Positions 21,687 to 32,051 of a stretch of DNA of 64,000 bases are shown in pieces. The position numbers and the translations under genes were made by a program. The stretch is from Theodoxus fluviatilis. Lineage: Eukaryota; Mollusca; Gastropoda; Cycloneritida; Neritidae. The notes under the pieces were generated by a model that worked only from the letters and a program-made list of their open reading frames with translations, was not told where the DNA came from and did not search any database. Position 1 is the stretch's first letter. Each line of letters opens with the position of its first letter. The DNA lies in assembly GCA_034096865.1 (NCBI GenBank), contig JAWQFJ010002801.1, positions 59,347 through 123,346 of the forward strand. Reading direction: 5' to 3'.

Positions 21687-22672
21687 ATGACTCAAAAACT
21701 GAAGCACTCCTGGTGGGCGGCAGAGGCAAATCGGATCAGGCCCTCAAACTAACCATTGGTCACAGTGACATCGTCTTTTCTCAGACTGTTAGAAATTTAG
21801 GCGTCATGTTTGATGATGATCTGTCAATGAGATCTCATGTCAACAAAGTCTGTCAGTTAGCATATTATGAGCTAAGGAAAATTAGTATCATTCGTCATTA
21901 TCTTTCTCAGCAGGCCACCAAAACGCTCATCACATCACTTGTTCTGTTTCGTCTCGACTATGGAAACTCTCTTCTCGCTGGCAGTGGCATCCCTGACACT
22001 CTGCTTAACAAACTCCAGAAAGTTCAGAATTGTGCTGCTAGGCTAGTTTTTCGATGTCCCAAGCGTACCCATGTCTCATCACTCCTACATACACTTCACT
22101 GGCTTCACATCTCTCAGAGTCAGACTCAGAGGATAGATTATAAACTTGCTACTCTGTGCTTCAAAGCCATCAACAACACAGCACCACAGGCTATTACAGA
22201 AATTCTTGCAGTCTACACGCCTTCCAGATCTCTACGCTCAGCTGCTGACTCTAGAATGCTCAAGGTCCCCAGCCGTAATAAGAAAACTCAAGGACAGCGT
22301 GCCTTCTCCTATATTGGACCTGTAACCTGGAATAGTCTCCCTCTCTCAGTCTCAGTCCGTCATTCTGACACTCTGCCCCAGTTCAAAAGTGCTCTAAAGA
22401 TCCACCTCTGCCGATCCGCCTTTCCCGCTGAGCTGCTTCGCCTTACTTGACCTGGCCTGCAAGTGCTGTGTATACTGTATAGTTTGTTCTATTTGTTCTA
22501 TTAGATCTTAGTTTTTGTTTTTTGTTAATGTGTGAAGTGTGTGAGTTTTTGTAGGAATGTGGTGTTGAGTGGTTGTATGAGTGTTGATTCTTTGGATTGT
22601 AAACGCCATGAGCCTGCCTGTCAAGGGAAGGTATGTGCGTATGAATAAACTATTATTAATATTATTATTAGA
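21687..22672 (+). mobile_element. 5'-truncated LINE ORF2 3' end (CR1/L2-like)
   Basis: An intact frame of about 250 residues ends at 22,450. It carries the region of LINE ORF2 that follows the catalytic motifs (DSKTEALLVG, VRNLGVMFDDDLSMRSHVN, LFRLDYGNSLLAG, LQKVQNCAARLV, LHWLHISQSQTQRIDYKLA, and GPVTWNSLPLSVS). The 3' UTR ends in an (ATT)n tail near 22,650-22,670. The catalytic reverse transcriptase core is absent, so this is a dead insertion. Confidence 0.88.
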
Positions 22673-24360
22673 AACTGTAGGCTTGTCAGTGGAAAAAAAT
22701 CACCAGTTATCATGTTCAAAAACCACTGTAAATGTTTGGAGGATCATTTTTCAATCTGATTTAAACTCTACTTGAGAGTGGCAACAAGCACATCTGTTCA
22801 GATCAACATCCTGATGGCAGAACCAAAGAACCAGATGCAAGCCTGCGACAAGATTGCATGGATGTAGGACTAGGAGGGTACTGATTGATAGCAGTCCCTC
22901 AAGTCAAAATGAGCTTGCATTCACTGTCCCCGAGCAGTAATTCCTTAAGTCAATGCTCTCTGAAAATAACATTTTTATCATACCTTTTCTTTATGGCTGA
23001 GCCGCAAAAGATGATTTTAAAATTTTATTGTGATGCTGTTCAACAGCTGCTGTCTCATGCCTCACTCAAATAATACTTATCTGTGGAAAACTAAGTCATA
23101 CTCAAGTTACAGATTCTGATGATCATGATTAAGTTATGGCGTCTCGTTCTTCAGTCTTTGTAGTCTACGTAGTCTATGGAATCACAACAGTTCGTTAGTG
23201 AAAGGGCAAGTCAGTCTCAAATTCCATAAATGTTCGCTTTCTACGAATTACGCTAGGCGACCCGGCGGGTCGCCCGTTTCATTCCCAGACCACGAGGGGT
23301 TAGTGCCTCCAACCTTCGATTCAACAGATTAGTTTTCTTCTATGAATCTTCCACATATATATATCAGCGATCCCATCTCTCGTGCGATAAATTTGCCTGT
23401 CTCATGCCTGATAAATCATTTTTCGGACTGTTCCAGTCAGCTGCATTGTTGATTTAGTCTCGACTTGAATTCCGCTACCTTAACTTTCGCATAACGCAAC
23501 AATTCAACAAGTGAACAAGGTAGTCTCTAACGAGAGTAACTCCTGCTGGAAGGTACACACTAGGACAATATGATAATATCCTAAACAAGTATATCGGTAA
23601 CTGCCTGCACAGTTGAAGGTATTGGCTGACGCATAAATGATTTCTTGCTGCAGAGATCAAGGTGTGCCCACCGATTTTAATGAGAATAACCAGCTGAATA
23701 CACAGATCTAACTCCATTACGCTCATACTCACCATTCTCAAGCACCCATACAATCCTCAATAATGCTACAAACATTTTTGGTCAAACTCGATGCGCATAT
23801 AAAACTATCTTTAAAATTTAGCATCTCGACTGCTACGAACATCTCGGAGATAAACTCGTAAATTGGTACTGCACGGTGTCAAAGATCTGACCTTGGTATC
23901 AACTTGCAGAATTTCGTGTACTTACTGCAATTAAATCTGGTAGAAACTGTTCCGTGATTTAACAAAAAAGTAATACTCACAACAGGCAACAAGAGTATAG
24001 ACTCTATGGAGCTTGCAGTCACGAAATTACTCTGCAATCTATACTTGCTTCACATGGCCTTACTCTCTATCGGCCATGATACATAACAGCCCTCCCAATT
24101 TACGAACTGTGCAGAAACGAAATACTATTAACATAATCGTGCTCGGATCATCAAGTTTTTGCAAAAATATCTTCAATTTATTATTTATAGAAGAGACAAA
24201 TTATATAATACTATAATGTTGTTTCATACGTACCAAAAGGAAACATATAATTTAATAATGATATGGTTGGCGGTCGGTTCTTGTAAAGTTCTTTATTTTT
24301 GGAGCGACATGTCCCTCGCGGGAAAAATGGATTCGCGACGACCGCTCACTGCTGAAGAGG
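22673..24360. other. No gene recognised
   Basis: AT-rich intergenic sequence with short ORFs only. A small GC-rich palindrome (GCGACCCGGCGGGTCGC, about 23,257-23,273) stands out. I see no repeat or coding feature I can name. Confidence 0.4.
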
Positions 24361-24369
24361 AGTATGAAA

Positions 24370-26484
24370 CTCTTTCTAACACACAGGTTGGTCTGGTTTA
24401 TCTTGGGAATGTTGGGACGACGGCAGTATCGGGGGCCCAGTCGACAACGTGCTGGCAAATTTCAACATCATTTCCGCGGAGCTGGCACGGCTGGGGCTCG
24501 AATGCAACGACAGTAGATGAGTAGTGAACTGGTGCTTATCAACCATCAACCAGACGTCCAGAGGCAGAGGACATTCCGCGGACCCTGGACCAGTTCAAGG
24601 CTGTCTTGCCAAATGTTCGAGTCCTGGCGGAGAATGAACATCAACTCCTGGGCGCCCCACTGTCTATGGCGGCAATCGCACCGGCCATCCGCGCTAAGCA
24701 AGAGGCGCTTGCCTTGAGAGGATGGTCAGCCACCTTGTCCACATTGCCACCCCGCCCTTGTCCTTCTCGGGGAAGAGCCGCTATTGCTTAGAAAATTTTT
24801 CGGTTAAAAAAAAAAATTACAAACATTTTTGTAGCCCATTTTGATTCTTTTGTCCCAAAACGCCAAAACAAAACTTGTATGGTTTTTTAGGCGTTTCAGG
24901 AGGGTGAAAATGGTCAGAATCTGCCAGTAGGTTCTGTAGCAGTAGTTTTTATCAGTAACGGGTGAAGCTTTATATTCTAACTCCATCCCACCTTTGACTC
25001 TCAACGGGTGGTCCTTACGCCCTAACTCCAGGGTCCGACGCTGATGTTGGACACAAACGTGACAAAAAGTAACGCGTCCGGGTTTAGGTGAAACTCCCCA
25101 GACAGGCTAAGTCAGTCAGGCGGGGTGGCGGGTGCGGCCTAGGCTGAGCGCTATCAGTAAAACCAGATCAAGAAAGTTTTTTTAAATGAAGTAACAAAAA
25201 TTTTAGGGTTTTTTATGCGTTTTAGGACAAAAGAATCAAAATGGCCTTAACAACTTTTGACCCCAAAAAATCCCGCAATAGCGGCCCTCCGCAATAGAGA
25301 GCCGACCCCGTTCTTCTCAAGAACTACTTCTCCGTCCCGCGTCTTCTGTACCTCCTCCGAAACTCCACAGCCTACACCAACACCGATGGCCTCCGAGAAA
25401 TTGACAACATCATCCGGGAGGCGGTGTCCAGGATCGTCAACGTCGACTTCCAACAAGATTCCTGGACACAGGCGACCCTTCCGGTCAGTCTCGGAGGTCT
25501 AGGCCTGCGGAGAAGCGAAGATCTGGCTCTTCCATGTTTCATCTCGTCCCTCCACGCCACCAGCTCTCTGGTCGACTCCGTCCTCTCCAGAACCGTTGGA
25601 CTGGAGGAGACGGGTGAGCTGGTGGAAGCCATCAACACTTGGAGGTGGAAGAGCCAAACGGGGGAGGAACCAAACGGAGAAGACAGATTGAAGCAGAAAG
25701 CTTGGGATACGATTTCTTCCAAGTGAACCCTGGAGGACCTCCTTGCTCGGACGAACCAGGTCTCAGCCACGCGCATCCGAGTGGCCACCCGAGCGGAGAG
25801 TGGAAGCTGGATCCATGCCATCCCAATCCCGTCCCTGGGGCTCCATCTGGACCGGGAGATCATCAGAATAGCCGTCGCTCAGAGCGCAGGGGCGCCTGTC
25901 TGCGAACCCCACCAATGCAGATGCGGAAGATCTATACATGGACGCCCTTGGACATCACGCCCTCTCCTGTCGAGCAAGCGCTGGCCGTTTCCCACGCCAC
26001 TCTACTTTGAATGCCGTGGTGAGACGTGCCCTCCAGAGCGCTGGAATACCATCTGTCCTGGAACCAACCGGGCTCGACAGAGGCAACGGCAAGCGTCCAG
26101 ATGGGATGATCATCTTCCCCTTCTCCAACAGCCGAAGCTTGGTCTGGGATGCGACGTGCGTGGATTCCTTCGCCCCCAGTAACATCATTTCCAGCGCCCT
26201 GCAACCGTCATCTGCAGCAGAGGCAGCGGAAGGGGCGAAGAGGATGAAATACCGCATCCTGGCTGAACGACACCGCTTCGAGCCTCTCGCCTTCGAGACC
26301 ACCGGAGTCTTCGGTCCTTCAACACTCAAGACCATCGAGGAAATTGGCCGAAGACTGAAGGCGGAGACGGGCGAGCCACGGGAGACCATGTGGCTCAAAC
26401 AACGAATCAGGATGGCTATCCTCCGAGGCAATGCCTTCTGTGTCCTTGCCTCATCCAGGTCGCGAGATGACTGTGGAGAGTGAC
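24370..26484 (+). mobile_element. Degenerate LINE with restriction-like endonuclease C-terminus
   Basis: Fragments in shifted frames make up the C-terminal half of a LINE protein common in marine invertebrates. They read, in order, VDNVLANFNIISAELARLGL, NVRVLAENEHQLLGAPLSM, NYFSVPRLLYLLRNSTAYTN and DSWTQATLPVSLGGLGLRRS. After a stop near 25,724 come a CRC..ALGHHALSC zinc-knuckle and RPDGMIIFPFSNSRSLVWDA. The R-PD-(about 15)-D pattern with a CCHC-like knuckle fits the restriction-like endonuclease of the R2/R4/NeSL group. Several frameshifts and the 24,786-25,273 insertion disable it. Exact clade uncertain. Confidence 0.7.
24786..25273. mobile_element. Inverted-repeat insertion inside the LINE
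   Basis: Both ends carry inverted copies of CCGCTATTGC, and further in CATTTTGATTCTTTTGTCC followed by AAAACGC. The core shares GTCAGTCAGGC and GGCTGAGCGCTATCA with the foldback element at 2,131-2,881. The host LINE reading resumes on the far side. It encodes no transposase. Confidence 0.6.
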
Positions 26485-27075
26485 TGCTGGTTCCACAGGC
26501 CAAGGGCCAGTGACCACCGCACTTTTTGCAGTGTGACTGCTCCACATTGTTCGTGTTTATTTAATTGGTTATCTGCAGCACGACGGCTGCCCTGTACTCC
26601 CAGAACTCTTTGACAGAACCCTTTCTAGCGTTCCTTTTGCCTTTCGACTGCTGCTCAAACTTTTGATTGTATGCGTTTAGGTAGCATCACCGTGCACAGT
26701 TGAACTGCGATCTAACTTTCCTGTACAGTCTGGTCTCAATGAGATGTTTTTGTCTGCATACATTCTCCATGGCACTGCGTGGTAGCAGCCCATTTATTCA
26801 ACTGTATAGTCTTAACTGATAATGAAGAAATATTTATTTTAACTCGATTTTAATTTAATGTACATATGAATCGGAGAGCCGAAGCTATCTTGGGAATTTG
26901 CCCCAGACCTTTCTCTCTCTCAGGGGACGAAAGAGCTGCTGCTGGCTCTGAGCCTGTTGATTCATATGGGAGACCTCCTGAATGTGCTAGGGAGAATCTG
27001 AGGCCACATGAATCTCATCGATTCTCATCCATCGCGCTATTCATATCCTGACAGTCTGATGTTTCATCCCTTCAG
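26485..27075. other. No gene recognised
   Basis: The region following the LINE coding end may include its 3' UTR. The remainder shows nothing I can name. Confidence 0.35.
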
Positions 27076-27600
27076 GTGGACTCATGTTCTCCCTCAAATG
27101 ATGCCTATGCCTCCTTACCAGCGTTTACATCCAATTGTACCCTTCTTCCCTCCCTATATACGTTGCCTTTGTTCCATCAGTCAAAAACCTTGGTGTCACC
27201 CTCGACTCTCATCTCTCTCTTTCCGACTTTGTCCAAAACACTTGCAAATCCGCATACATACAACTCAGACAGACAAGCGCAATCAGACACCTTCTCACTA
27301 CTCAAGCTACTACTAACTATCCTAGTCTGTGCTCTTATTCTCAGTCGCCTGGATTATTGCAACGGCCTTCTTGCTGGCTGTCCCATATATCTCACTGATA
27401 AACTTCAAAGAGTGCAAGATGCTGCAGCTCGACTCATCTGTAAGTCAAAAAAATTCAGATCATCTCACTCCTCTCTTCCGCTTTCTCCACTGGTTGCCCA
27501 TTAGAGCTAGAGTCCAATACAAGATTGCCTGTCTTTGCTACTGTAGCCGAGTGCGAAACTCGCTACAAAATAAGCCAGTCTGTCCCCCCTTTCTCTAGAC
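27076..27600 (+). pseudogene. Broken LINE ORF2 3' fragment (CR1/L2-like)
   Basis: Recognisable phrases occur in three alternating frames: VKNLGVTLDSHLSLSDFVQN, QLRQTSAIRHLL, ILSRLDYCNGLLAGCP, KLQRVQDAAARLICKSKK and FRFLHWLPIRARVQYKIA. It is the same family as the minus-strand fragment at 55,130-55,540 and is related to the one at 21.7 kb. Multiple frameshifts make it a pseudogene. Confidence 0.8.
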
Positions 27601-27829
27601 CACTGAAGCTAGCTGCGCCTTAACTGACTGCATCCCCCACTACCTCTCTTGCGCAAGCAGACCTGGCCCTTGACGTTCGACTGAGCCTGCTGCGTGTTAT
27701 CCCGGTACTTCGCGATGCGGTAGCGGAAACACAAAGTAGGAGGGAAAACACTTTATCGCATTTTCTTGTTTGATTGTATTGCCATTTATTGCTCGTGCTT
27801 TGCGCAGGTTGTCCGGAATTGTTTCATCG

Positions 27830-28020
27830 GACGTTACGTCATGAGTTGTGCGACGTCAGATTTTGACGGTGGCGGGAAAAAGAAAAAGAACGGTTCTGGA
27901 AGGACTTTGTGCCCGTGGGATTGGGGTGAACTGTTGGATTTTGTCTGCATCAACCAGGGAGTTGACATTTGAGATGGAGGAAGAGGAAGATGAAGAGGAG
28001 GAAGAAGACAGTTGAGGTGA
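27830..28020 (+). promoter_or_regulatory. CpG-containing segment with two CRE-like sites; possible CENPS 5' end
   Basis: TTACGTCA (about 27,835) and GACGTCAG (about 27,851) are close matches to the CREB/ATF site, in a local CpG-containing stretch. Downstream an ATG at 27,974 opens a short acidic peptide (MEEEEDEEEEEDS). This superficially resembles the acidic start of CENP-S proteins, whose first exon is missing from the recognised exons at 34.7 kb. No clean donor keeps this frame, so the link is speculative. Confidence 0.2.
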
Positions 28021-28096
28021 CTGAAGTTGAGAGTCTGAGGAGGAGAGTGATATTCCTGAGGAACAGTGATGGCGACAGATTTCCCGTATGTATGCG

Positions 28097-28143
28097 CCTT
28101 GAGCATGTCTTAACTCATTGGTAAGGCGCTTTATATATCCACA

Positions 28144-28211
<68 letters not shown>
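28097..28211 (-). mobile_element. SINE-like 3' tail with (ATT)n
   Basis: The phrase GCGCCTTGAGCATGTCTTAA followed by CTCATTGGTAAGGCGC and a 65-base (ATT)n is the mirror image of the block at 53,318-53,390. Two oppositely oriented copies sharing the same stem and tail identify a dispersed SINE-like family. Confidence 0.55.
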
Positions 28212-28317
28212 GCAGTGGCAATACCCACATCACTAGAAATATCATAGAACTGACATCTTCCTCTATATGGTTACTTTTGCCCTTTACTACACTTAGAAAA
28301 ATGAATTAACATTTCGT

Positions 28318-28346
28318 CATTTGTGTGTGTGTGTGTGTGTGTGTGA
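28318..28346. repeat. (GT)n microsatellite
   Basis: About 26 bases of GT immediately before the LINE. Confidence 0.85.
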
Positions 28347-30168
28347 GAGTGGGTATGTGTTTTGGTACTACATTTAATGACAAAGCACAACCTGCTAGTT
28401 GGACGTGGACACATTAATGTCTATCATCTTTATAATAAGGTGGTGGACATCAACTTATTTATTCAGAAAGAAAAGTTGCACATTTTTGGATTATGCGAAA
28501 CACGTCTTCATCTAAGTATAAGCAATGATACGATTGATATTCCAGGTTTCTATATTGAGAGACGAGATGCAGAACATTCAGGGCCAACCGGGATGGCAGC
28601 ATATATTCGTTGCAATATGAAACAATGTGTAGTTCGTAGATCAGATTTAGAAAAGTTCAATGTTGAATGTTTATGGCTTGAAGTGAAAAGTAATGTGCAC
28701 TCATCTGTTATGTTGGGATTTCTCTACAGAAATCCTGCATCTACCTACTGTTGGTATGATGAATTTGTAAAAATGATGGACAAAGTTTGTGCCTTCAAAA
28801 AGAATGTGGTTCTGTTGGGCGATTTCAATATTGATTATTTCAAAAAGAATTGTGCATGGGATTCTACCATTGCTCTCTTTGGTCTCACACAATTAGTTCA
28901 AACTGCAACAAGAGTCACACAGTCGACATCAACTTTGATAGATCATCTATATACCACAAACATTTGTATTGTTAAAGATGTATGGTCACCCAATGTAGGT
29001 ATTAGTGATCACTATCCAATAGTATGCTCTCTACATTCCAGAACTCCTAAGTGTAGGAAAGATCACCACACCTACATACATTATAGATCTTTCAAGAAAT
29101 TTAATATAGATGCGTTCTGCTTAGCTTTACAGAATACTCCATTTTATAGTGTAGTTAATGTTGCGAACCCTAACAATGCACTGAAACTTTGGTATAGTCT
29201 TTTCCTATCAGTTATTGACGAACATGCTCCTATGAAAAAGAAACGTGTACGTCATCCAACGCTTCCACCATGGATGACAAAGGATGTAATGTTAGCAATG
29301 ACTGTGAGAGATCAATTAAGAAAAAATGGAGATTTCCCAGCTTACAAAAAACAGCGTAATTTTGTTAAGAGTCTGGTAAGAAAAGCTAAAAAAGAATATT
29401 TTCAAAATATTATAGAAGATAATAAGGATACGGCTTCGGTGTGAAAAGCCATCAATACCTTTACTAATCGAAACAAAGTTAAATCTGCTGTAGCATCTTT
29501 GACGGTTAATGTTGATGAATGCAATGCTCACTTTCTTTCTGTGGCCCAAAAAGTATTACAGACTGACAATGTGCAAAGTATCCTTTCCGGAGAATTGATT
29601 TTGAGTGATTTTTGCAAAGGAAGATTGTCAGAGTCTAAAGAATTTGAGATACCACTTCTTGGCATTCATGAAGTTGGCATATTTCTTGAGAAGATGAATA
29701 AGAAATCAGTTGGGCATGATGGTATTAACACCTTCATTTTGAAAATTTCTATTCCATACATTATTGAATCTCTCACTCATATATATAACTTGTGAATCAT
29801 CAATCACATGTTCCCCGATGAATGGAAAATAGCGAAAGTTATTCCTTTACCAAAAATGAAGACCCCTTTGAATATTGATGATTTTAGACCCATTTCAATA
29901 CTTTCTATACTATCAAAGCCACTTGAAAAGCATGTTCACAAGCATTTGATGGCATATCTGGATCAACATGATCTACTTTATTCTCTTCAATCAGGTTTCC
30001 AGCCAAAACATTCTTGCCACACAGCATTAACTCGATTGATTGATTCTTGGCTTTGTGCCATTAATAGGTCACAGTTGATTGGTTCCATCTTTCTTGATCT
30101 AAAGAAAGCGTTTGACATGGTTCATCATGACATTTTGATTGAAAAATTATCACAATATCTAAATTGTT

Positions 30169-30345
30169 ATAAATAAGAAAAAAACACGACAAACGCCAAA
30201 ATCAAAGACTTTCGGGCACACGCTCTTCTTCAGTGAATGATGCAGAAACACAGAAATGATGCAGCACGTGACCTAAAAAAACTTTAAAATGACATGACGT
30301 AGGCACTCCAGAGCTCCCCCCCCCCCTCCTCTCTCTTCCTCTCTC

Positions 30346-30416
<71 letters not shown>
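30169..30416 (-). mobile_element. Non-autonomous insertion with 13-bp target duplication
   Basis: The direct repeat TATCTAAATTGTT occurs at 30,156-30,168 and again at 30,417-30,429, bracketing a 248-bp insert in the reverse transcriptase frame of the LINE. The insert has a poly-purine AAGAAAAAAA edge and a long (CT)n edge. A 13-bp duplication is typical of LINE-mobilised insertions such as SINEs. The host reading frame is continuous when one repeat and the insert are discounted. Confidence 0.75.
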
Positions 30417-31112
30417 TATCTAAATTGTTGTAACACGGTGAAATTCTTTCCATCAGTCTTAAAAGACAGACAGCAGTATGTCTTTTTCAATGGACATGCT
30501 TCTTTTTGTGGCCATTTACAAGTGGGTGTGCCACAAGGTTCTGTCTTAGGTCCTCTTTTGTTCTGCCTATTCATCAATGACCTACCATTACATATCTCTG
30601 ATAAAGATGTTACATGTGATATGTTTGCTTATGATGTAACACTTTCAATCTCAGGTGTCGGGACTGAATGTGTGGCAGTAAAACTTCAAGGGAGCCTGGA
30701 TGAAATACGTTCCTGGTGCTCTTCAAATCATATGGTCATTAATCCTTCCAAAGCGAAATATATGGTGATAACTGCGAGACAAAAACATCAAATATATCCT
30801 TTATCTCTTCCTCTTGTTCTTGATTCTTTGAGAAACGAAAAAATTGTTGAGCACAAAGTTCTTGGTGTAATAATTGATGATCATTTAGGATGGCAATCAC
30901 ACATTGATTATATTTGTAAAAAAATATCAATTAATCTATTTCTTCTCTCCAAATTAAGACATACTGTTGACGTTCAAACTTGCAAAATCTTTTTCCATGC
31001 TCATATCTTATCTCACATTAATTATGCGTCAACAAATTGGGATGGCTGTAGTGACGCTAACTTGAAAAGGCTAAATGTCATTGTATCAAAGAGCCTCTAA
31101 GCTTATGTTACG

Positions 31113-31420
31113 TCCACTTTGAGAACCAATGTCGCGTGCACGTGGTCTGTGACTTGCGGTCCGTCCCAGCTTGCGCCAGGAAAGTAGAATCAGGACAGGC
31201 GTGTGTTTTCAACAGGATGTTTATTCCCGGACTGGTCCACGCTTCTAGCAATCACTCGTGCACCCACAGTGGTCACTTGTGTTGCTCAGGCTGTGCCTCG
31301 ATACGGCACCGACAGCCTCTCAAGTGCTTGCTTCCAGTCACTTGTGCTGGACAGGCTGCACCTCAATATGGCCCCCCCCCAAAAAAAAAACAAAAAAAAC
31401 TACAAAAAAAAACCCACCTG
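31113..31420. mobile_element. Second insertion in the LINE, boundaries uncertain
   Basis: LINE protein similarity stops after the QRASKLMLRP reading at about 31,112 and resumes near 31,420 (LSSINASLCTKLL). The intervening sequence starts near TGTCGCGTGCACGTGG, holds an imperfect internal duplication (CACTTGTG..CAGGCTG) and ends in C- and A-rich runs. Confidence 0.45.
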
Positions 31421-31948
31421 TCCTCAATAAATGCATCCTTATGCACAAAATTGCTCATTCACGAGCATCGAAGTATCTTAGTTCTTACTGATCTCTTCAT
31501 TCGTCCCCAAACAAGCCATTCACTATCTCGCAACTCTTTCATTCTACCACAACCTAGAGTAGACATTTTCAAAGGCAGTATTACATATTCAGGTGTTATG
31601 ATATGGAATACACTCCCATTGCACCTAAGGAACAATACTTCCATGAAGTCTTTTAAAGCATCCAAATGTGATTATCTATTCAGATGATCTCACTGCTGTC
31701 GCCTGTACATATGACACGTATTTGCTTAAACTTGAAGACTCACTGCGCTGACAGTTGTCAAAGGCATCTACTAAAATCTTTGTCATTGTTGATCATATTC
31801 TTCATATACCTTACCAACTGTTGCACATAGATTAGCTACTGTGTATATTTTCTTATCTATCCATGTTTTCACTTCTTTATGAGCAAGGATAATTTGCAAA
31901 ATAGGCAGAGATGCCTAAAATTTCATCCTTGATAAATAAAGAATCAAT

Positions 31949-31951
<3 letters not shown>

Positions 31952-32032
<81 letters not shown>
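31952..32032. repeat. (CT)n tract at LINE 3' end
   Basis: About 80 bases of CT directly following the LINE sequence AATAAAGAATCAATCAATC. The same junction recurs at 51,766-51,780, which suggests that (TC)n is the tail of this LINE. Confidence 0.9.
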
Positions 32033-32035
<3 letters not shown>

Positions 32036-32051
32036 TCTTAGTTTAATACAT

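Larger units (their letters stand above)
28395..31960 (+). mobile_element. Near-complete but inactivated LINE (Jockey/CR1-type ORF2)
   Basis: An apurinic-type endonuclease domain comes first (FGLCETRL, LLGDFNIDY, ISDHYPIVC), then a reverse transcriptase with DFRPISILSILSKPLEKHV, the motif A line FLDLKKAFDMVHHD and VPQGSVLGPLLFCLFINDL. The C-terminal region (GVMIWNTLPLHLRN) follows, then a 3' UTR running into a (TC)n tail. Inactivating lesions are TGA at 29,442-29,444, TGA at 29,793-29,795, an insertion at 30,169-30,416, a frameshift near 31,085 and a second insertion at about 31,113-31,420. The catalytic FADD box reads FAYD, losing one metal-binding aspartate. A 5'-truncated sister copy lies at 51,470-51,776. 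Confidence 0.92.
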
